From: Comamonadaceae bacterium
GTDB lineage: Bacteria; Pseudomonadota; Gammaproteobacteria; Burkholderiales; Burkholderiaceae_C
DNA length: 64,000 nt
Direction: 5' to 3'
Assembly: GCA_947476465.1 (NCBI GenBank)
Contig: CANJQN010000003.1
Location: 1-64,000, forward strand
A program made the translations under genes and the position numbers. Within the stretch, counting starts at the first letter, position 1, and every line of letters begins with the position of its first letter. Under the pieces are notes generated by a model. It ran no database searches. It was not told the DNA's origin and saw only the letters and a program-made list of their open reading frames with translations. Positions 59,899-64,000 of the stretch are shown here, in pieces.

Positions 59899-62340
59899 CT
59901 ACTTGCGCAGCCCCTGCAGCTTGGCGAAGGCGCCAGCCATCGCGGTGCCCGCTGGCGCCGAAGGCTGCGGCCGGGGGGCTTGGGCGCGCGCCGGCTCGAA
60001 GCGGTTGTCGCCGCCGCGCGCATCGCCGCCTCGGGCGTCGCGCCCACCGTGTGGCGCCGGGTCGCCCAGCTTCATGCTCAGGCTGATGCGTTTGCGCACC
60101 GGGTCGACCTCCAGCACCTTGACCTTCACGATGTCGCCGGTCTTGACCACCTCGCGAGCGTCGTTGACGAACTTGTGCGCCAGCTGGCTCACATGCACCA
60201 GGCCGTCCTGGTGCACACCCAGGTCGATGAAGGCGCCAAACTGCGCCACGTTGCTCACCGTGCCCTCCAGCACCATGCCTTCCTTGAGGTCGGCGATGTG
60301 TTCCACGCCCTCATTGAAGCGAGCCACCTTGAAGTCGGGCCGCGGATCGCGGCCGGGCTTTTCCAGCTCGGCCAGGATGTCCTTGACCGTGACCGCGCCG
60401 AACTTCTCGCTGGCGAAATGCTCGGGCTTGAGCGGCTTGAGCAGCTCAACGCGCCCCATCAGCTGCTGCACCGGCTTGCCGAGCTTGACGATGATCTGCT
60501 CGACCACCGGGTAGGTTTCGGGGTGCACACCGGTCATGTCCAGCGGGTTGTCGCCGCCGCGTATGCGCAGAAAGCCGGCCGCCTGCTCGAAGGTCTTGGC
60601 GCCCAGGCCTGACACCTCGTTCAGCTGCTGGCGGCTCTTGAAGGCACCGTGCGCCTCGCGCCAGCGCACCACCGCCTTGGCCACCCCGCCCGACAGGCCC
60701 GACACGCGCGACAACAAGGGCACGCTGGCGGTGTTGAGGTCCACGCCCACCGCGTTCACGCAGTCTTCGACCACCGTGTCCAGCGTGCGGGCCAGCTGGC
60801 CCTGGTTCACATCATGCTGATACTGGCCCACGCCGATCGACTTCGGGTCGATTTTCACCAGCTCGGCTAACGGGTCCTGCAGGCGGCGGGCAATGCTGGC
60901 CGCGCCGCGCAGGCTCACGTCGATGTCGGGCATCTCTTGTGATGCGAACTCGCTGGCCGAGTACACCGACGCCCCGGCCTCGCTCACCACAACTTTCTCG
61001 ATGGTTCCACCTGTTCGGGCTGAGCCTTCCACCGTTCGGGCTGAGCTTGTCGAAGCCCTCGCGGGCCCTTCGACAAGCTCAGGGCGAACGGAGTGGTGGG
61101 CAGGCAAACGCTTGATCAAGTCGGCCGCCAGCTTGTCGGTCTCGCGGCTGGCCGTGCCGTTGCCGATCGCGATCAGGTTCACGCCGTGCTTTTCGCACAG
61201 CTTGCCCAGGGTGTGCAGCGCGCCGTCCCAGTCGCGGCGCGGCTCGTGCGGAAACACGGTGGCGGTGTCCACCAGCTTGCCGGTGGCGTCGACCACAGCG
61301 ACCTTCACGCCGGTGCGAATGCCAGGGTCAAGCCCCATCACCACACGCGGGCCGGCCGGCGCGGCCAGGAGCAGGTCGCGCAGGTTGTCACCAAACACCT
61401 TGATCGCCACCTTCTCGCCCTCTTCCCGCAGCCGGGTGAACAGGTCGCGCTCGGTGGACAGCGACAGCTTGACGCGCCAGGCCCAGGCCACGCATTTGCG
61501 GATCAGATCGTCGGCCTTTCGGGCGGCGTGGCTCCAGCCCAGGTGAATGGCGATGCGGCCCTCGGCGATGCTGGGCTTGCCCGGTTCGGGCTCGACCGGC
61601 AGCACCAGCTTGGCGTCGAGAATCTCGAGCTGCCTGCCGCGGAACACCGCCAGCGCGCGGTGCGAGGGCACGCGGCCGATCGGTTCGTCGTAATCGAAAT
61701 AATCGCGAAACTTGGCGATGTCGGGGTGGTTCTCGTCCTTGCCGGCCGCCAGCTTGCTGCGAAACAGGCCCTCTGCCCAAAGCCACTCGCGCAGGTTTTG
61801 CACCAGGGCAGGGTCTTCGGCCCAGCGCTCGGACAGGATGTCGCGCACGCCGTCGAGCACCGCGGCCACGGTGGTGAAGTCGTCGCCGTTCTCGCCCTTT
61901 TCGGCCTTCACAAAGGCCTGGGCCTCGCCCTGCGGGTCGAGTGACGGGTCGGCAAACAGCTTGTCGGCCAGCGGCTCGATGCCGGCTTCGCGCGCGATCA
62001 GGCCCTTGGTGCGGCGCTTTTGCTTGTAGGGCAGGTACAGGTCTTCCAGCTCCTGTTTGGTCGGCGCAGCCTGGATGGCGGCGCGCAGCTGGGGCGTGAG
62101 CTTGCCCTGCTCATCGATGCTCTTGAGGATGGCCTCGCGCCGGTCGGCCAGCTCGCGCAGGTAGCCCAGGCGGTATTCGAGCTCGCGCAGTTGAATGTCG
62201 TCCAGGCCGCCGGTGGCTTCTTTGCGGTAGCGTGCGATGAAGGGCACCGTGGCCCCGGAATCGAGCAGGCTGACTGCCGCCTGCACCTGATGTTCGCCGA
62301 CTTTGATTTCGGCAGCCAGCTGCCTCACGATCGCTTGCAT
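59899..62340 (-). CDS. tex: Tex-family transcription accessory protein
   Basis: An 813-residue nucleic-acid-binding protein of the Tex/YhgF family. Seen: N-terminal helical domain (AAVSLLDSGATVPFIARYRK), the YqgF-like nuclease-fold region (VVMGLDPGIRTGVKVAVVD), helix-hairpin-helix (LNEVSGLGAKTFEQAAGFLR) and the C-terminal S1 domain (MVLEGTVSNVAQFGAFIDLG). Start is the ATG at 62340 (MQAIVRQLAAEIKVGE). About 30 residues (416-445) come from a dispersed repeat inserted in frame inside the YqgF-like domain. It lies just upstream of the thioesterase-GNAT gene. Confidence 0.95.
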   Translation of the reverse strand: MQAIVRQLAAEIKVGEHQVQAAVSLLDSGATVPFIARYRKEATGGLDDIQLRELEYRLGYLRELADRREAILKSIDEQGKLTPQLRAAIQAAPTKQELEDLYLPYKQKRRTKGLIAREAGIEPLADKLFADPSLDPQGEAQAFVKAEKGENGDDFTTVAAVLDGVRDILSERWAEDPALVQNLREWLWAEGLFRSKLAAGKDENHPDIAKFRDYFDYDEPIGRVPSHRALAVFRGRQLEILDAKLVLPVEPEPGKPSIAEGRIAIHLGWSHAARKADDLIRKCVAWAWRVKLSLSTERDLFTRLREEGEKVAIKVFGDNLRDLLLAAPAGPRVVMGLDPGIRTGVKVAVVDATGKLVDTATVFPHEPRRDWDGALHTLGKLCEKHGVNLIAIGNGTASRETDKLAADLIKRLPAHHSVRPELVEGPARASTSSARTVEGSARTGGTIEKVVVSEAGASVYSASEFASQEMPDIDVSLRGAASIARRLQDPLAELVKIDPKSIGVGQYQHDVNQGQLARTLDTVVEDCVNAVGVDLNTASVPLLSRVSGLSGGVAKAVVRWREAHGAFKSRQQLNEVSGLGAKTFEQAAGFLRIRGGDNPLDMTGVHPETYPVVEQIIVKLGKPVQQLMGRVELLKPLKPEHFASEKFGAVTVKDILAELEKPGRDPRPDFKVARFNEGVEHIADLKEGMVLEGTVSNVAQFGAFIDLGVHQDGLVHVSQLAHKFVNDAREVVKTGDIVKVKVLEVDPVRKRISLSMKLGDPAPHGGRDARGGDARGGDNRFEPARAQAPRPQPSAPAGTAMAGAFAKLQGLRK
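61032..61091. repeat. TTCGACAAGCTCAGGGCGAACGG inverted repeat inside tex
   Basis: CCGTTCGGGCTGAGCTTGTC (from 61032, ending GAAG at 61055) and its inverted partner CTTCGACAAGCTCAGGGCGA (from 61068, ending ACGG at 61091) form a hairpin with a 12-nt loop and two mismatches. A third partial copy lies at about 61011-61030. The same family is at 14.1 kb and 58.8 kb, but here it lies inside a coding sequence without breaking the frame. Confidence 0.85.
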
Positions 62341-62483
62341 TCGGGGACGACTCAGACGTGTTTTGGAGGACGGCCGAGTTTGCCACAGCAGCATCGGACG
62401 GGCGGGACACGACGATGCGCGATCCGCCGACACGGCACCAGCGCCGTACTGAAAAGAATGAGGATTGCTACCCGGAGAATCCT

Positions 62484-63092
62484 ATGCGCCTGCGCACCCT
62501 GCTGATCATCGTCGCCGCCGCGCTGATGGCGGCGTTCGTCTTGCTCAACTGGCAAGTGTTCACGATACCGACGAGCCTGAACGTCGGCTGGCAGACGGTG
62601 ACCGCGCCACTGGGTCTGGTGATGCTCGGGCTGCTGGCCCTGGCCACCGCCATCTACCTGATCTCCAGCGCCGCCGGCCATACGCGCAACCTGATGGATG
62701 CGCGCCAGCATCAGCGCACCCTGCAGGCTCAGCGTGACCTGGCTGAGCGGGCGGAAGCGTCGCGCTTTACCGACCTGCGTACCCAGCTCGACAACCACCT
62801 CCGCGAAACGCGTCAACGCGACACGCAAGGCGCGTCGGAGGTGTCCCATGCGGTCGAGCGGATCCAGCGCGATCTGCGCAATCAGGGCGAGCAGATTCAG
62901 CGCGTCCTGGCGATGCGGCTGGGCGAGATGGAAGCGCGGCTGGAAGGCCGGCTGGATGCGGCGAGGCAACCGGGCGCCGACTTCGCAGTCGACCCCGCAG
63001 GCGCGCCGCAACGCTCGCCGGTGGCACGTACGCCGGAGTACGTGCGCACGGAAGCGCCGTTCGTGGCGGCGCCGCCTTTGGGCGAGCGCTGA
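62484..63092 (+). CDS. LapA-like membrane protein with coiled-coil tail
   Basis: A 202-residue protein with two N-terminal membrane segments (about 5-23 and 40-63), close to the LapA/DUF1049 layout, then a charged coiled-coil from about 75 to 160 (LQAQRDLAERAEAS and following). A GGAG ribosome site lies 6 nt before the ATG at 62484. The tail faces the cytoplasm if the hairpin topology holds. Conserved in Burkholderiales without assigned function. It is divergent from tex and convergent with the Spy-like gene. Confidence 0.78.
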   Translation: MRLRTLLIIVAAALMAAFVLLNWQVFTIPTSLNVGWQTVTAPLGLVMLGLLALATAIYLISSAAGHTRNLMDARQHQRTLQAQRDLAERAEASRFTDLRTQLDNHLRETRQRDTQGASEVSHAVERIQRDLRNQGEQIQRVLAMRLGEMEARLEGRLDAARQPGADFAVDPAGAPQRSPVARTPEYVRTEAPFVAAPPLGER

Positions 63093-63145
63093 CCCTTAGA
63101 GGGCCGGGCGCTTGCTAGCTCAGCTTGCCAGATCAGCTTGCCAGC

Positions 63146-63712
63146 TCAGCTGGCGTGCCGATGCCCGCCCATGCGTTGGCCACCCATGCCTTGCCCGTGT
63201 GCGCCACCCAGCCGCTGGTCAGCCAGCTGTTTTTGCTCGGGGCTGAGAACAGCGTAAAGCGCCTCGCGGGCCTTCTCTTGTGCGGCCTGGTTCGTCTCGT
63301 GCAGTTTGTGCATGGTCTCGCGCTGTGCCGTGTGGTCAATCTTGGCGGCGGCCGCCGGATCCTGCATGCGGGCCTGCATGCTGCTGCGCAGGGCCTGGCG
63401 CGCGTCGGCTTGTTGCCGCACCACGGTCTCGAAGGCCTGCCAGGCGGGTTCCTGAGCGGCGGTGATCTTCAACTCGGTCTTGGTGGCCGCCAGGCTGGTG
63501 GCGACGTCGCCGGCTTGGCCGCCGCCGTGCATGTTGCCGCCCATCCCGTCGTGTGCGCCGCCGTGCTTGCCCATGCCCATGCCCCCATGCATACCCATGC
63601 CGCCGCCCATGTGGCCTTGCGCGCCATGGTTGCCCTGTGCAAAGGCGAAACCGCCGGCGCCAAGCGCCAACACGGCCGCGGAGATGGAGAGGATTCGGGT
63701 CGAGGTCTTCAT
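63146..63712 (-). CDS. Spy/CpxP-like periplasmic LTXXQ protein
   Basis: A 188-residue exported protein: signal peptide MKTSTRILSISAAVLALGAG with cleavage after AFA, then a Gly/Met/His-rich stretch (about 27-70, MHGGMGMGKHGG) that could bind metal ions, and helical Spy-like repeats; the LTXXQ-type motif appears as LSPEQKQLADQRL. Another Met/His/Gly-rich run closes the protein. Spy/CpxP proteins are periplasmic chaperones or stress sensors. It is divergent from a response regulator gene, as CpxP is from CpxR. AGGAAG precedes the ATG at 63712. Confidence 0.85.
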   Translation of the reverse strand: MKTSTRILSISAAVLALGAGGFAFAQGNHGAQGHMGGGMGMHGGMGMGKHGGAHDGMGGNMHGGGQAGDVATSLAATKTELKITAAQEPAWQAFETVVRQQADARQALRSSMQARMQDPAAAAKIDHTAQRETMHKLHETNQAAQEKAREALYAVLSPEQKQLADQRLGGAHGQGMGGQRMGGHRHAS

Positions 63713-63858
63713 GATGGATGCTTCCTTTAAAGTTGGCGTTGACGAAGAACCCTTCGCAGCGTGGTTCATTGAATGGCCGGCATGTGAGCGCGGTGTGTCG
63801 TTTGGCGGCTGTTTTGTCGCACCCCATGTCGGCAGCCCGGCCTGACATGCTGTGATAC

Positions 63859-63886
63859 GTTCGAGTCGGCCCGATCGGGGTCGAAC
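63859..63886. promoter_or_regulatory. Nested palindrome upstream of the response regulator
   Basis: GTTCGA (63859-63864) and TCGAAC (63881-63886) flank the perfect palindrome CCCGATCGGG (63870-63879), 18-45 nt before the response regulator ATG. It could be an autoregulatory operator or a leader hairpin. The symmetry of the outer arms is off-centre, so this is only a candidate. Confidence 0.35.
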
Positions 63887-63903
63887 GGCGGAGCATCGCC
63901 ATC

Positions 63904-64000
63904 ATGGGCACCACACTGGAACGCAGCGACCACATCCTGGTTGTCGACGACGACGCCGAGATCCGCACGCTGCTCACGCGCTACCTGGAAAAGAACGGCC
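63904..64000 (+). CDS. Response regulator, N-terminal part (cut by window end)
   Basis: Only the first 32 residues are in the window. After MGTTLERSD comes HILVVDDDAEIRTLLTRYLE, the classic start of a receiver domain with the acidic Mg-binding cluster (VVDDD); the phospho-acceptor Asp lies beyond the end. The sequence fits the OmpR/PhoB group, but the output domain is not seen. The ATG at 63904 has GGAG about 12 nt upstream. It is divergent from the Spy-like gene, suggesting an envelope-stress two-component system (inference). Confidence 0.85.
   Translation, partial: MGTTLERSDHILVVDDDAEIRTLLTRYLEKNG

Overview
The window comes from a GC-rich betaproteobacterium, most likely a member of the Comamonadaceae (Burkholderiales). 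Four Bug/TTT-type periplasmic receptors, an infB operon with rimP, nusA, rbfA and truB followed by typA, the mltG-tmk-holB-pilZ-tatD string, a YbgC-GNAT fusion, and palindromic intergenic repeats of the kinds usual in this family all point there. The genus cannot be fixed from the sequence. No rRNA, tRNA, phage, insertion sequence or CRISPR array was seen.

Left part (1-21.3 kb), mostly housekeeping: a very large unrecognised protein (79-3507, minus) stands divergent from the rimP-nusA-infB-rbfA-truB-typA translation/transcription block. That block begins with a strong sigma-70 promoter, a perfect palindrome inside the promoter spacer and an early terminator hairpin. A DMT permease and a 3-hydroxyisobutyryl-CoA hydrolase follow with overlapping stops and starts. 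An ECF sigma/anti-sigma/secreted-protein operon, smpB divergent from ratA-rnfH, a DUF4124 protein, and guaB-guaA come next.

Middle part (21.3-44.5 kb), accessory: right after guaA the base composition drops sharply in a 1.5-kb AT-rich patch holding two foreign-looking genes (a DUF2306 membrane protein and a histidine-phosphatase-like secreted protein) and a repeated TTACACA element. Catabolic operons follow: PEP-mutase-family lyase + hydantoinase A/B + Bug receptor; two Bug receptors + TauD/TfdA dioxygenase + 2-keto-4-pentenoate-hydratase-like enzyme; Bug receptor + acyl-CoA ligase; and TonB receptor, glutathione reductase and a second acyl-CoA ligase. Embedded between them is a redox/light cluster (SOUL protein, DUF2256, Fe-S photolyase, SDR, Cys-rich peptide). 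No transcriptional regulator gene and no TctA/TctB permease gene was recognised here. The substrates are unknown.

Right part (44.5-64 kb) returns to core genes: a single reading frame joining tRNA adenosine deaminase to a haloalkane-dehalogenase-like hydrolase, ldcA, a PfkB-type sugar kinase, a yqjD/yqjE/yqjK-like envelope operon, an ankyrin protein with tatD, then pilZ-holB-tmk-mltG, ygfZ, an O-antigen-ligase-type protein, a YbgC-GNAT fusion, tex, a membrane coiled-coil protein, and a Spy-like protein divergent from a response regulator cut by the window end. Dispersed repeats here are not only intergenic: one lies in frame inside tex, another in frame inside the ligase gene, and one has grown into a seven-unit 21-bp tandem array.
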